NCBI GenBank assembly: GCA_016840025.1
Contig: JAEOTF010000152.1
Location: 1 to 10,639 of the forward strand
Origin: Candidatus Hodarchaeota archaeon
GTDB lineage: Archaea; Asgardarchaeota; Heimdallarchaeia; Hodarchaeales; YT1-039
Direction: 5' to 3'
Length of the DNA stretch: 10,639 bases
Positions 1 through 7,796 of the stretch are shown here, piece after piece. The notes beneath the pieces were generated by a model. That model worked only from the letters and a program-made list of their open reading frames with translations, was not told where the DNA came from and did not search any database. How positions within the stretch are numbered: position 1 is the stretch's first letter; every line of letters starts with the position of its first letter. A program made the translations under genes and the position numbers.

Positions 1-1446
1 AAACCACTATATGGGCTAATTCTTCTTACTATATTGATATCTACTTGTAGTTGGATGAGTAATGATATGAAAAAAGGTAATGCTTCTTATAACTTTGTTA
101 ATTTTCATGATTTTTATGACCAATACCAAGCAGCTAATAGCACTGAAAGACCTAATATTCTTCAAGCTTATCTAGATTGGCAAAAGACGTCAGGGGGTGG
201 ATTTCCTGCAATTCAAAATGATACACATGTTGTATTCATATATTATCAAGAATCAGGTACAGTTGGATCATGTATCGTTACTGGTGATTTTACAGGATGG
301 ACGATGAGCGGAATCTCTATGTCTCGCCTATCAGAAAGTGAGAATTTCTTTTATAAGGAAATAGCTTTTGATCCTACTGCTAGATTGGATTATAAATACA
401 TATTAGATGGAAGTAATTGGGTCTTGGATCCATTAAATTCAAATCAAGTATCTGGGGGCTTTGGTCCCAATTCTGAGCTAGCGATGCCACATTTCACGCA
501 ACCAACAGAGATTGAATACAGAGAAGAAATACCTCACGGAAATTTAACTACACTTATTTCACCATGGACAAATCCCAAAGTCCAAGTATATCTTCCCCCA
601 AACTATGATCCCAATGGTAGCTACCCTACGGTTTATACCAGTGATGGTTCGGAGTATATTAACTATGCATCAGCAATAAACATCCTAGATAATCTAATCG
701 CGGATAATAGGATCAATCCGGTTATTGTAGTCTTTATCGATCCAAAAGACGGAGTCAATAATCGAATAAATTGGTACAATTGCAATCCTGAGTATATAAC
801 TTATTTGGATGGTCTTGTTGAATATATAGATCAAACATATGCTACTAAAGATTCTGCTTATGCTCGTTTACATTTGGGGGATTCTATGGGAGGACTTGTC
901 TCTGCATATGTTGCATTAGAACGACCCGATAAATTTAAGCTAATCGGTAGCCATTCAGGAGCATTCTGGGTTGGATCTGATTACAAAATTATGGAAAAGT
1001 ATGCGAATGCATCAGCATCATTAAATTTTAAACTGTGGTTCTCAGCGGGGACATATGAAGGCGATATAAATACTGATACCCAAACAATGGTCGCAAATTG
1101 TATCACAAAAGGGTGGCCAGTAGAGGTTATTTATCTATTTGAGGGGCATTCTTGGGGATCATGGCGCCATACACTTGATAACATGTTGGAATTCTTTTTC
1201 TCGAATCAAACTGCTCCACTCTCTACTACAACAGTACCTACAACATCTTCAAGTGAAACAAGTTCCACTACACCTTCTTCTATAGCTACAACGAGTGAAT
1301 CAAGTTCAACAACCACTTCTTCAAAATCCGCTTCAAGTGAGTCAAGTTCGTCAGGAGATGCGTCATTTCCCTTCCTTAGCAGTCTATGTCTTCTAGGTGG
1401 GGTAAATATATTTAGAAAACTGAAAAAATACAAAAGAAAAACCTAA
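1..1446 (+). CDS. Surface-anchored Fes/esterase-D-type alpha/beta hydrolase with CBM48-like domain (5' end cut off)
   Basis: Putative secreted serine esterase; the substrate cannot be read from sequence. The frame is open to the first base, and the residues before the TTG at 34 (PLYGLILLTILISTCSW) form a hydrophobic signal-peptide core, so the true start lies outside the window. Residues are numbered from that TTG. Residues 66-148 look like an isoamylase-N/CBM48-type beta-sandwich (TGDFTGW, YKYILDGSNWVLDP). Residues 158-390 are a Fes-like hydrolase: nucleophile S284 in GDSMGG, H372 in GHSWGSWRHTL, acid probably E342 or D344 in GTYEGD. Residues 393-440 are a Ser/Thr-rich stalk, followed by a short hydrophobic segment (about 445-460) and a basic tail. 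The family includes enterochelin esterases and CE1-like carbohydrate esterases. An extracellular enzyme next to an acyltransferase suggests glycan deacylation rather than siderophore hydrolysis (inference). Confidence 0.8.
   Translation, partial: KPLYGLILLTILISTCSWMSNDMKKGNASYNFVNFHDFYDQYQAANSTERPNILQAYLDWQKTSGGGFPAIQNDTHVVFIYYQESGTVGSCIVTGDFTGWTMSGISMSRLSESENFFYKEIAFDPTARLDYKYILDGSNWVLDPLNSNQVSGGFGPNSELAMPHFTQPTEIEYREEIPHGNLTTLISPWTNPKVQVYLPPNYDPNGSYPTVYTSDGSEYINYASAINILDNLIADNRINPVIVVFIDPKDGVNNRINWYNCNPEYITYLDGLVEYIDQTYATKDSAYARLHLGDSMGGLVSAYVALERPDKFKLIGSHSGAFWVGSDYKIMEKYANASASLNFKLWFSAGTYEGDINTDTQTMVANCITKGWPVEVIYLFEGHSWGSWRHTLDNMLEFFFSNQTAPLSTTTVPTTSSSETSSTTPSSIATTSESSSTTTSSKSASSESSSSGDASFPFLSSLCLLGGVNIFRKLKKYKRKT
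1252..1349 (+). repeat. 42-nt (14-codon) degenerate tandem repeat in the stalk of the esterase
   Basis: Units begin at 1252, 1294 and 1336, exactly 42 nt apart and in frame, each opening with AGTGA(A/G)(A/T)CAAGTTC-like sequence. The encoded units are SETSSTTPSSIATT, SESSSTTTSSKSAS and the partial SESSSSG. The repeat lies in the Ser/Thr-rich linker between the catalytic domain and the membrane segment, probably an O-glycosylated spacer. Unit number could vary between strains by slippage (inference). Confidence 0.65.
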
Positions 1447-1466
1447 AGACTAAAACAGGTGTTAAA

Positions 1467-2690
1467 TTGGTTGAAGGTGGACAAAAGTCTGAACGACATT
1501 ATTATTTAGACTGGTTGCGCGCACTACTGATAGTTGTTTTACTACTCTCCCATACAATAATGATTTTCTATCCTTGGGGATATTACATTAAAAACAATCA
1601 AACAGTGGAATTATTTGGAGAGTATTACATTTTTGTGACTCAATGGTATATTCAACTTTTTTTGTTCATCGCTGGGGCCGCAACTTGGTTCGCATTAAGC
1701 TATCGAACAAGGGAGATGTATATTCGTGAAAGAATTAAGCGGCTTTTGATTCCTTTAATCTTCGGGATTTTGGTTATTGCACCACCTATGGTCTTTTTCG
1801 AGCGTACTCAGGATTCAGACTTCCAGGGATCTTATATAGAGTTCTATCCGCATTTATTCGAAGGTATTTACCCTGATGGTAACTTTGGTGTCCATCATTT
1901 GTATTTTATATTCGACTTGTTTATTTTTTCATTACTTATGCTTCCAATCTTCCTTTTCTTAAGAAAGGAGAGAGGGACTTTTTTTATCATAAAACTAAGA
2001 GATTTGTGTAACCGAAGAGGAATTATTTTTTTGCTTTTTATCCCAATTGTTATCATTAGAATAGCAATTGGGCTTATTTGGAGTCCTGGACAAGATTTTA
2101 TTGAAGACTTTTCCTCATCTCATCCTCTTCTTACCCCATTGGAGATCCTGGATATTTTTCCTAAATCTTATTGGATTAATTTTCTGGTCTATCTTATTTT
2201 TTTCATCTATGGCTATCTTATCTTTTCTGATATGGAATTTGAGCAATTAATTCATAAAAATGGAAAAACTGCATTAGTCTTGGGAATTAGCTCTATGATA
2301 TTAATTTTATCAATTAGTTGGTTTGACAAAACTCCTGATGATGCCTATTCGAAAGAATATGTGTTGTATCAAACACTTCGGGGATTTAACAATTGGATTT
2401 CTGTAATTGCAATCCTATATCTAGGAAGACGGTTCTTGAATTTTTATCACACTTCCCTTAATTATATCAACGAAGCTACTTACCCTATCTATATTCTACA
2501 CCAAACTGTTATTGTTACCTTGGGTTTTTATATAGTACAATGGAAAATGGGGATGATTGAAAAATTTTTTATCATTTTTACTACTTCATCGGCAATAACT
2601 CTCTTGACATACCATTTTCTTATTAGACAAACTAACTTGACACGATTTCTCTTCGGGATGAGACCAAAGAAGATTAAATCTACAAAATAG
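1467..2690 (+). CDS. Acyltransferase-3 family integral membrane protein
   Basis: Polytopic membrane protein of the acyltransferase 3 family (PF01757; OafA/OpgC-like), which moves acyl groups onto glycans or other cell-surface molecules. Visible family marks: the opening YLDWLRALLIVVLLLSH with D15, R18 and H29 in the first membrane helix; H143/H144 in GVHHLYFIFDLFIF before another helix; and the closing block ATYPIYILHQTVIVTLGFY with H345. About ten hydrophobic helices are spread over 407 residues, a normal length for the family. The start is TTG; AGGTG at 1457-1461 lies 5 nt upstream and supports it, and there is no better ATG. It begins 20 nt after the esterase stop, so the two are probably co-transcribed. 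The acyl group and acceptor are unknown. Confidence 0.85.
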   Translation: MVEGGQKSERHYYLDWLRALLIVVLLLSHTIMIFYPWGYYIKNNQTVELFGEYYIFVTQWYIQLFLFIAGAATWFALSYRTREMYIRERIKRLLIPLIFGILVIAPPMVFFERTQDSDFQGSYIEFYPHLFEGIYPDGNFGVHHLYFIFDLFIFSLLMLPIFLFLRKERGTFFIIKLRDLCNRRGIIFLLFIPIVIIRIAIGLIWSPGQDFIEDFSSSHPLLTPLEILDIFPKSYWINFLVYLIFFIYGYLIFSDMEFEQLIHKNGKTALVLGISSMILILSISWFDKTPDDAYSKEYVLYQTLRGFNNWISVIAILYLGRRFLNFYHTSLNYINEATYPIYILHQTVIVTLGFYIVQWKMGMIEKFFIIFTTSSAITLLTYHFLIRQTNLTRFLFGMRPKKIKSTK

Positions 2691-2763
2691 TAGAAATAAT
2701 TTTCAGATATTTCAATTAATGAAAACTAAGAACAAGAAATCGTCCGATAGTTTCAACATAAAA

Positions 2764-2773
2764 CATAAAATTA
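2764..2773 (+). promoter_or_regulatory. Possible TATA element for the DUF885 gene pair
   Basis: CATAAAATTA lies in the 140-nt gap before the first DUF885 gene. Transcription would begin near 2790-2800 and give a short leader that includes the Shine-Dalgarno site. The match to an archaeal TATA box is loose, and AT-rich sequence gives such matches by chance. Confidence 0.25.
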
Positions 2774-2817
2774 TCCATGAAAAGAGCAATCTTGTAAAGT
2801 GGAAACTCTACCTATAC

Positions 2818-2823
2818 GGAGGT
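2818..2823 (+). promoter_or_regulatory. Strong Shine-Dalgarno site that fixes a TTG start
   Basis: GGAGGT sits 7-8 nt before the TTG at 2831. The nearby ATG at 2826 is out of frame and reaches a stop at once. The resulting N-terminus (MNEDEKLQKLYKRQFE) matches the paralogue's ATG-started N-terminus residue for residue, so the TTG is the real start. Confidence 0.8.
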
Positions 2824-2830
2824 TCATGAA

Positions 2831-4480
2831 TTGAATGAAGATGAGAAATTACAAAAACTCTATAAAAGACAATTTGAAAAGGAAATGGATCGGAACCCTA
2901 TAGCAGCTACGTGGCTTGGCTATAAACACGAGAAATATGATCCTTTATTACCAGATGGTTCCAATAAGGCTAGAGAAAAAACAATAGTAGACATCATGGA
3001 CGCAAAAATGAAATTAGAGGAAAAAATCGACTATAATGCCCTTTCGAAGGAGGGAAAGCTAGATTATGACTTAATAAAACATATTCTAGAATTAGAACTT
3101 TATAACATGAATGAAATTGCTACTTGGAGAAGCGGGACCGAAAATGCAGCTGGACCAATTAGTGTTATAGGGGGAGCAATTTATCTCTTATATGTGAGAG
3201 AATTTGCACCATTGGAAACTCGCGTGAAATCAATTATTGGTCGTTTGAAGGCTACGCCTCAATTTTTAGAAGAAACCAAAACAACATGGCAATTTCCTGT
3301 AAAATTATGGACAGATTTGGCAATTGATGAAGCTCCGCGAACTGTGGGGTTCCTTCAACTTATCCTACAAACACTTCAACCCAAACTTTCTGATGCCCTG
3401 TATCAAGAACTTGAAACAGCAGTAAACGTAGCAAGTGAATCATTTCAAAACTATGCTAAATGGATTAAAGAGGATGTTGTACCTAGAGCCAAATTTCCTT
3501 GGTCTATTGGAACTCAAAAGTTTTCCAGGTTAATTTTATTAAGAAAATTAGGTAAAACACCAGAAGAGATATTAGAAATTGGTGAGAAAGCATTATTAGA
3601 CACAAAAAATCAGCTTAAGGACCTAGCCAAGGAACTTTATCCTGATAAAACAGTAGAAGAAGTAAGAGAAATCATCAAAAATGACCATCCTCCTACATTT
3701 GAGATGGTCCTCGAACATGTGAGGGAATTAGCCAACACCACTAGAACATTCATTCAAAAACAGAACATAATGGATGTGCCCAAGGGAGAAGATCTTAAAG
3801 TTGTCCCAACACCTTCATTCCTAGTGCCTGTTATCCCATTTGCTGCATACATGTCGCCTGAAAAATTTGCAAAGGAACAAACGGGTCATTATCTTGTTAC
3901 ACCGACTGAAGAACGGAAAGAAATGTTGAAGGAGCATTCTTATGCTGCATGCAAGAATACTGCAGTTCATGAAGGTTATCCGGGTCATCATCTGCAATTA
4001 ACCGCTGCAAACCTACAACCTAATCTTATTAGAAGTTTTAGTCAGGGGGATGAATCAGTGGAAGGATGGGCTCATTATTGTGAGCAGTTAATGGCGGAAA
4101 AAGGATTTTTAGGAAAAAAAGAAGTCTTTAGCCAACTTGTTGATCAATTGTGGAGAGCTGTTCGGATAATTGTAGACATTAAGATCCATACTGGGCAAAT
4201 GACATTCGATGAAGCAAAAGAATTTATGATACAAGAAATCGGAATGGATAAAAATGCAGTAGTTGGAGAATTACGCTGGTATACTGCTGGACCAGGATAC
4301 CCTCTTAGTTACTTATTGGGAAAGTTGTTATTACTAGAAGTTCGAGATCATGTTAAAAAGAGACTAGGACAGAAATTTACAGATCAATTTTTCCATAATA
4401 CGTTCTTAGAGTCAGGTGGAATGCCGATTCACTTTCTTAAACGATTGTTTACTATTAAAATGTCAGAAATCAAGGAATAA
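2831..4480 (+). CDS. DUF885 family putative zinc metallopeptidase, copy 1
   Basis: Member of the DUF885 family (PF05960, COG4805), regarded as zinc peptidase-like; no substrate is established. Visible signature: H380-E381-G-Y-P-G-H386-H387, an HExxPGHH motif expected to supply metal ligands and the catalytic glutamate, followed by EGWAHYCE with E411 and E418 as candidate further ligands. The C-terminal LESGGMPIHFLKRLF block is also typical. Its 549 residues are full length. There is no signal peptide or membrane segment, so it should be cytoplasmic, perhaps cleaving peptides for recycling (inference). The N-terminal half is mostly helical. Start is TTG with a strong Shine-Dalgarno. A closely related copy follows 23 nt downstream, probably in the same transcript. 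Confidence 0.88.
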   Translation: MNEDEKLQKLYKRQFEKEMDRNPIAATWLGYKHEKYDPLLPDGSNKAREKTIVDIMDAKMKLEEKIDYNALSKEGKLDYDLIKHILELELYNMNEIATWRSGTENAAGPISVIGGAIYLLYVREFAPLETRVKSIIGRLKATPQFLEETKTTWQFPVKLWTDLAIDEAPRTVGFLQLILQTLQPKLSDALYQELETAVNVASESFQNYAKWIKEDVVPRAKFPWSIGTQKFSRLILLRKLGKTPEEILEIGEKALLDTKNQLKDLAKELYPDKTVEEVREIIKNDHPPTFEMVLEHVRELANTTRTFIQKQNIMDVPKGEDLKVVPTPSFLVPVIPFAAYMSPEKFAKEQTGHYLVTPTEERKEMLKEHSYAACKNTAVHEGYPGHHLQLTAANLQPNLIRSFSQGDESVEGWAHYCEQLMAEKGFLGKKEVFSQLVDQLWRAVRIIVDIKIHTGQMTFDEAKEFMIQEIGMDKNAVVGELRWYTAGPGYPLSYLLGKLLLLEVRDHVKKRLGQKFTDQFFHNTFLESGGMPIHFLKRLFTIKMSEIKE

Positions 4481-4481
4481 T

Positions 4482-4499
4482 AGGATTGACAGGATTGAG
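4482..4499 (+). repeat. Two 9-bp direct repeats between the DUF885 genes
   Basis: AGGATTGAC is followed directly by AGGATTGAG and fills most of the 23-nt spacer. The second copy supplies the only weak purine-rich ribosome-binding sequence before the ATG at 4504. It may be a small slippage duplication; function is unknown. Confidence 0.5.
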
Positions 4500-4503
4500 A
4501 TAA

Positions 4504-6150
4504 ATGAATGCAGATGAGAAATTAAGAAAATTCTTTGAAAGACAATTTGAGTCCGCTATGGAGCGAAACCCAATTGCAGCAACTTATTTAGGCTATAAAC
4601 ATGAGAAGTATGACCAGTTACTGCCAAACGGTTCCCTTGAAGCACAAGAAGAAGAAATCGCATGGTTAATAGAAGAAAAGAAGCATCTCAAAAGAGAAAT
4701 CAACTATGATGCACTTACTGAGGAAGGAAAACTCGATTATGACCTAGTGCAACATTATCTTGACAGACAACTTTTTGATATGACTGAACTCGCAATTTGG
4801 AGAAGTGGTACAGATGCAGCTTCCGGAGCAATCAGTAATATAGGATCTGCCATTTACTATCTTTATTCAAGGGATTTTGCTCCTTTGGAAACAAGAGTAA
4901 AAGCAATTATTAGCCGTTTAAATGCAACTCCCAAATTTCTTGAGGAAACTAAATCAAGATGGCTCTATCCTGTAAAATTATGGACAGAGATGGCTATAGA
5001 TGAAGCACCACGTACCATTGGTTTCCTCCAACTTATCTTACAAACTCTGAAAGCTGAATTATCCTCTAATCTATACAAAGAGCTGGAAGGAGCAGTTAAA
5101 GTAACAAGTGAAGCTTTTCGGGATTATGCAAATTGGATAACCGAAAATGTTCTTTCAAGAGCTTATCATGAGTGGCCTATAGGAGCTCAGAAATATGGTA
5201 GATTAGTGGATGCGAGAAAGATCGAAAAGACTATGGAAGAAATTTTGGCAATAGGTGAACAAACATTAGTTGATACGAAAAACCAATTAGGAAAACTAGC
5301 TCAGGAATTATACCCTGGAAAAACAGTAGACGAAGTTAGGGGTATTTTGAAGAGTAATCATCCTCCAACCTTTGAAATGGTTCTCGAACATGTAAGTGAA
5401 CTAACAGACGCTGCACGTGAATTCATACGTGAGAATAACCTAATGGATTTACTTGAGGGAGAAACACTCAAAGTGCTTCCAACTCCGTCCTTCCTCATTC
5501 CGGTGCTTCCGTTTGCTGCGTATATGCCCGCTGAAAAATTCGCTAAAAAACAAGATGGAATATACATAGTTACTCCACCCGAGGGACGTGATGAAATGAT
5601 GAAAGAGCATTGTTATGCCTCATTAAAAAATGTTGCAGTCCATGAAGCTTATCCAGGTCATCATCTCCAGATTTCTTCAGCCAATCTCCAACCTAACCTA
5701 ATCAGAAGTATTGTTTATGGTAATGAAACAGTGGAAGGATGGGCTCATTATTGTGAGCAGTTGATGGCAGAAAAAGGATTTCTAGGAAAGGAAGAAATCT
5801 TCATGCAATTGATTGATCAAATTTGGAGAGCTTGCAGGATCATTGTGGACATCAAGATGCATACGGGGCAAATGAGCGTTGAAGAAGCTAAAAAGTTCAT
5901 GAGAGAGCATACAGGAATGGAAGAAAAACCAGCCTATGCAGAAGTCAGACGGTATACCTCGATGCCTGGTTATCAATTCACTTATTATCTTGGGAAACAT
6001 TTGTTATTAGAATTTCAAAAAGAACTCAAAGAGAAAATGGGGGAAAAGTATACAGACCAGTTCTTCCATAACACAATTTTAGAGTCAGGGGGAATGCCAA
6101 TTAATTTTCTCAAACGATTGTTTAGTATACGAATATCTGAAATAATGTAG
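4504..6150 (+). CDS. DUF885 family putative zinc metallopeptidase, copy 2
   Basis: Tandem paralogue of the preceding gene, 548 residues, aligning with it from first to last residue without a gap. By eye roughly three residues in five are identical. The metal site is intact at the same positions: HEAYPGHH with H380, E381, H386, H387, then EGWAHYCE with E411 and E418. The sequence around the site is nearly unchanged (NLQPNLIRS, HYCEQLMAEKGFLGK), while residues 50-65, 215-245 and the segment just after E490 differ most. Such differences could change substrate choice while keeping chemistry (inference). No signal peptide. Start is ATG with only a weak ribosome-binding sequence, unlike copy 1. Probably translated from the same mRNA; a T9 tract follows the stop. 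Confidence 0.88.
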   Translation: MNADEKLRKFFERQFESAMERNPIAATYLGYKHEKYDQLLPNGSLEAQEEEIAWLIEEKKHLKREINYDALTEEGKLDYDLVQHYLDRQLFDMTELAIWRSGTDAASGAISNIGSAIYYLYSRDFAPLETRVKAIISRLNATPKFLEETKSRWLYPVKLWTEMAIDEAPRTIGFLQLILQTLKAELSSNLYKELEGAVKVTSEAFRDYANWITENVLSRAYHEWPIGAQKYGRLVDARKIEKTMEEILAIGEQTLVDTKNQLGKLAQELYPGKTVDEVRGILKSNHPPTFEMVLEHVSELTDAAREFIRENNLMDLLEGETLKVLPTPSFLIPVLPFAAYMPAEKFAKKQDGIYIVTPPEGRDEMMKEHCYASLKNVAVHEAYPGHHLQISSANLQPNLIRSIVYGNETVEGWAHYCEQLMAEKGFLGKEEIFMQLIDQIWRACRIIVDIKMHTGQMSVEEAKKFMREHTGMEEKPAYAEVRRYTSMPGYQFTYYLGKHLLLEFQKELKEKMGEKYTDQFFHNTILESGGMPINFLKRLFSIRISEIM

Positions 6151-6187
6151 TAGTAGTATAATATATTTTGAGTAATTTATTATCTCA

Positions 6188-6196
6188 TTTTTTTTT
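6188..6196 (+). terminator. T9 tract, probable archaeal terminator after the DUF885 pair
   Basis: Nine consecutive T residues lie 38 nt after the stop of the second DUF885 gene, in a T-rich stretch with no evident hairpin. Archaeal RNA polymerase can terminate at U-tracts without a stem-loop, so this is a reasonable end for the transcript. Confidence 0.55.
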
Positions 6197-6260
6197 AAGC
6201 GATATGCTTTGATTCCGATCCCAATTAGAATAAATTACAAGAATATAAGCGAAATTAAAC

Positions 6261-6270
6261 TTTAATAAGG
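6261..6270 (+). promoter_or_regulatory. Possible TATA element for the Uma2-type gene
   Basis: TTTAATAAGG, preceded by A-rich sequence, lies about 60 nt before the ATG at 6325. A second candidate, AATATAAG, lies at about 6241-6248. Either would give a leader of some 35-55 nt. The matches are weak. Confidence 0.25.
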
Positions 6271-6324
6271 TTTAAGAGGGAGAAAAACTTAGAATCACTA
6301 TAGGAATTTATTAATTGATGAATT

Positions 6325-6912
6325 ATGACAACACTTCCCTTACAAAACGTAAAAATCAGAATCCGCCCTGAAAATGGCAAAATATACTTCACAGTCAGTG
6401 ATATTCAGAAATTTCACGAATGGCCTGAAGGACCGCTTATAGAACTTATAAATGGAGAATTATTTCTTGTGCCATCGCCAACGATTGAACATCAGGAAAT
6501 TTCATCAGAAATACATTATCAACTTAAGGCATTCCTTAAGGAACACCCTATTGGTAAAGTTTTTCCAGCACCAGTTGATGTTATATTAACGGAAGAGGAT
6601 TTAACAATTCCAGATATCGTTTTTATCTTGGATGAGAAGAAAAAAATCATTAAAACTAAAAATATCAAAGGAATACCAGATTTTATCATAGAAATAGTAT
6701 CATCAAATAAAAAACAGGATTATGTTGAGAAAAAAGAACTTTATGAGAAAAGTAAGGTAAATGAATATTGGATTGTTGATCCTCATGAAGAAAAGGTATT
6801 AGTTTATTTATTAACACAAGACATGTCCTATAAAGAACCAAAAGAATACAAAATCACTGATTCAATCCCTGTAAAAATGATTGAAGGGCTAATAATAAAA
6901 ATCAAGGACTAA
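6325..6912 (+). CDS. Uma2 family (DUF820) PD-(D/E)XK nuclease-fold protein
   Basis: Uma2-type protein (PF05685) with the restriction-endonuclease-like fold; biological targets of this family are poorly known. The whole signature is visible in 195 residues, a usual length: ELINGELFLVPSPTIEHQEI with E45, TIPDIVFI with D97, PDFIIEIVSS with E123, then KKELYEKSKVNEYWIVDP with basic residues near 136-142 and D152. E45, D97 and E123 are the expected acidic metal-binding residues, so it looks catalytically intact. Residues 1-30 are an extra N-terminal stretch. The start is ATG at 6325; the upstream ATG at 6318 is out of frame, and no good Shine-Dalgarno is seen. The family is best known from large paralogue sets in cyanobacteria. 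No toxin-antitoxin or restriction partner is recognisable here. Confidence 0.85.
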   Translation: MTTLPLQNVKIRIRPENGKIYFTVSDIQKFHEWPEGPLIELINGELFLVPSPTIEHQEISSEIHYQLKAFLKEHPIGKVFPAPVDVILTEEDLTIPDIVFILDEKKKIIKTKNIKGIPDFIIEIVSSNKKQDYVEKKELYEKSKVNEYWIVDPHEEKVLVYLLTQDMSYKEPKEYKITDSIPVKMIEGLIIKIKD

Positions 6913-6937
6913 AATATAATAATTGTTGTATAAATGA

Positions 6938-6970
6938 CCTATTCCTCTCCTTCAATAGGAAAATATTTTT
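6938..6970 (+). terminator. Possible weak terminator after the Uma2-type gene
   Basis: CCTATT (6938-6943) and AATAGG (6954-6959) can form a 6-bp stem with a 10-nt loop. A T5 run at 6966-6970 follows. Short stem and short T-run make this uncertain. Confidence 0.3.
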
Positions 6971-7078
6971 AGACACCTTTGATTCTATTTGATTCTAACT
7001 AGTTTTCTGAGTAAGGGTTTTCTCTAAAAACTATAGTAATCCGTAATAGAGATTTATCAGACAGATCAGTGAAAAATA

Positions 7079-7756
7079 GTGTCGTTCGAAGAAGAATTTG
7101 GTCAAAATATAGCTCCCACCACTCCCAACACTACTGGAGCAGAATATGGAACTCGGTGTGATAATCCTGACGCCGTACGTCGAATTTGTGAATCAATGGG
7201 GATACCATTTGTAGAGAATGGAAAAATAGCGGTGATTGTGAAGAAATACTACTTCTTTGAAATTAGTCTATTAAATGGCAAAGTCTATGTAATTCGAAGA
7301 AGACCTCCTTATGATAAAGCAATTGTTTGTCTTCAACTTGACACAAGGATGGGATTTGGAGGATGGGTTCACTCACCTTCGAATGAATCACTTACTATGA
7401 ATGATATTGTCGTTCTCTCTCGAATTGTACAAATTACCACAGATTCAATTTCAAGAATTATTCAGGGTCAAATCGACACATTTGTGGAATTAGGAACCTT
7501 CGGGTCGAATGTTTATCAAGAATCTGACAATGACAGGCTTTTGGAACAAGATCTCGTCTTTGATGATCTTAGATCAGAATTCTCGGAAGGACTTCAGAGA
7601 ACACTCGAACGATTAAGTACTGAACTTCCCGATCAAGGATCTTTTGGAACTGTGTATGAGTTACACGAGATTATGAGACACGAATCAGAATATTTGCGGA
7701 AAATCTTCGAAAATCCTGCTGAATCTCTCTCAAAACCTAAACCAGCAAATGATTGA
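7079..7756 (+). CDS. Unrecognised 225-residue protein, mixed alpha/beta with helical C-terminus
   Basis: I do not recognise the family. The start is GTG: an in-frame stop lies 9 nt upstream and the first in-frame ATG is residue 40, inside the likely folded domain. Residues 1-25 are polar and probably disordered. Residues 29-40 look like a helix (NPDAVRRICESM); residues 43-88 like alternating strands (GKIAVIVKKYYFFEISLLNG, KVYVIRRR, AIVCLQLD); residues 104-135 like a long helix. Residues 150-212 are charged and helical, possibly coiled coil. The order helix, antiparallel strands, long helix loosely recalls YbjN/secretion-chaperone-like folds, but this is only a shape argument. No signal peptide, membrane segment or obvious catalytic motif is present. 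The gap to Uma2 is 166 nt, so co-transcription is doubtful; it converges on the next gene. Confidence 0.7.
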   Translation: MSFEEEFGQNIAPTTPNTTGAEYGTRCDNPDAVRRICESMGIPFVENGKIAVIVKKYYFFEISLLNGKVYVIRRRPPYDKAIVCLQLDTRMGFGGWVHSPSNESLTMNDIVVLSRIVQITTDSISRIIQGQIDTFVELGTFGSNVYQESDNDRLLEQDLVFDDLRSEFSEGLQRTLERLSTELPDQGSFGTVYELHEIMRHESEYLRKIFENPAESLSKPKPAND

Positions 7757-7796
7757 ATTCTCATATTCTGTAGTTTATCTATGCTAAGTTCGAATT

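Noticed and set aside
1206..1433. Minus-strand frame of 75 codons opposite the esterase stalk
   Set aside because: It lies wholly antisense to the Ser/Thr repeat; its Glu/Val/Leu-rich product is what the complement of Ser/Thr codon runs gives. No ribosome-binding site seen.
2068..2250. Plus-strand 60-codon frame inside the acyltransferase
   Set aside because: Hydrophobic shadow of T-rich membrane-helix codons in another frame of a convincing gene.
5358..6000. Two minus-strand frames (69 and 72 codons) opposite the second DUF885 gene
   Set aside because: Antisense to a strongly conserved coding region with an intact family signature; no independent support.
6981..7000. Tandem GATTCTATTT / GATTCTAACT
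   Set aside because: Short imperfect AT-rich repeat with no positional link to a start or promoter; likely chance.
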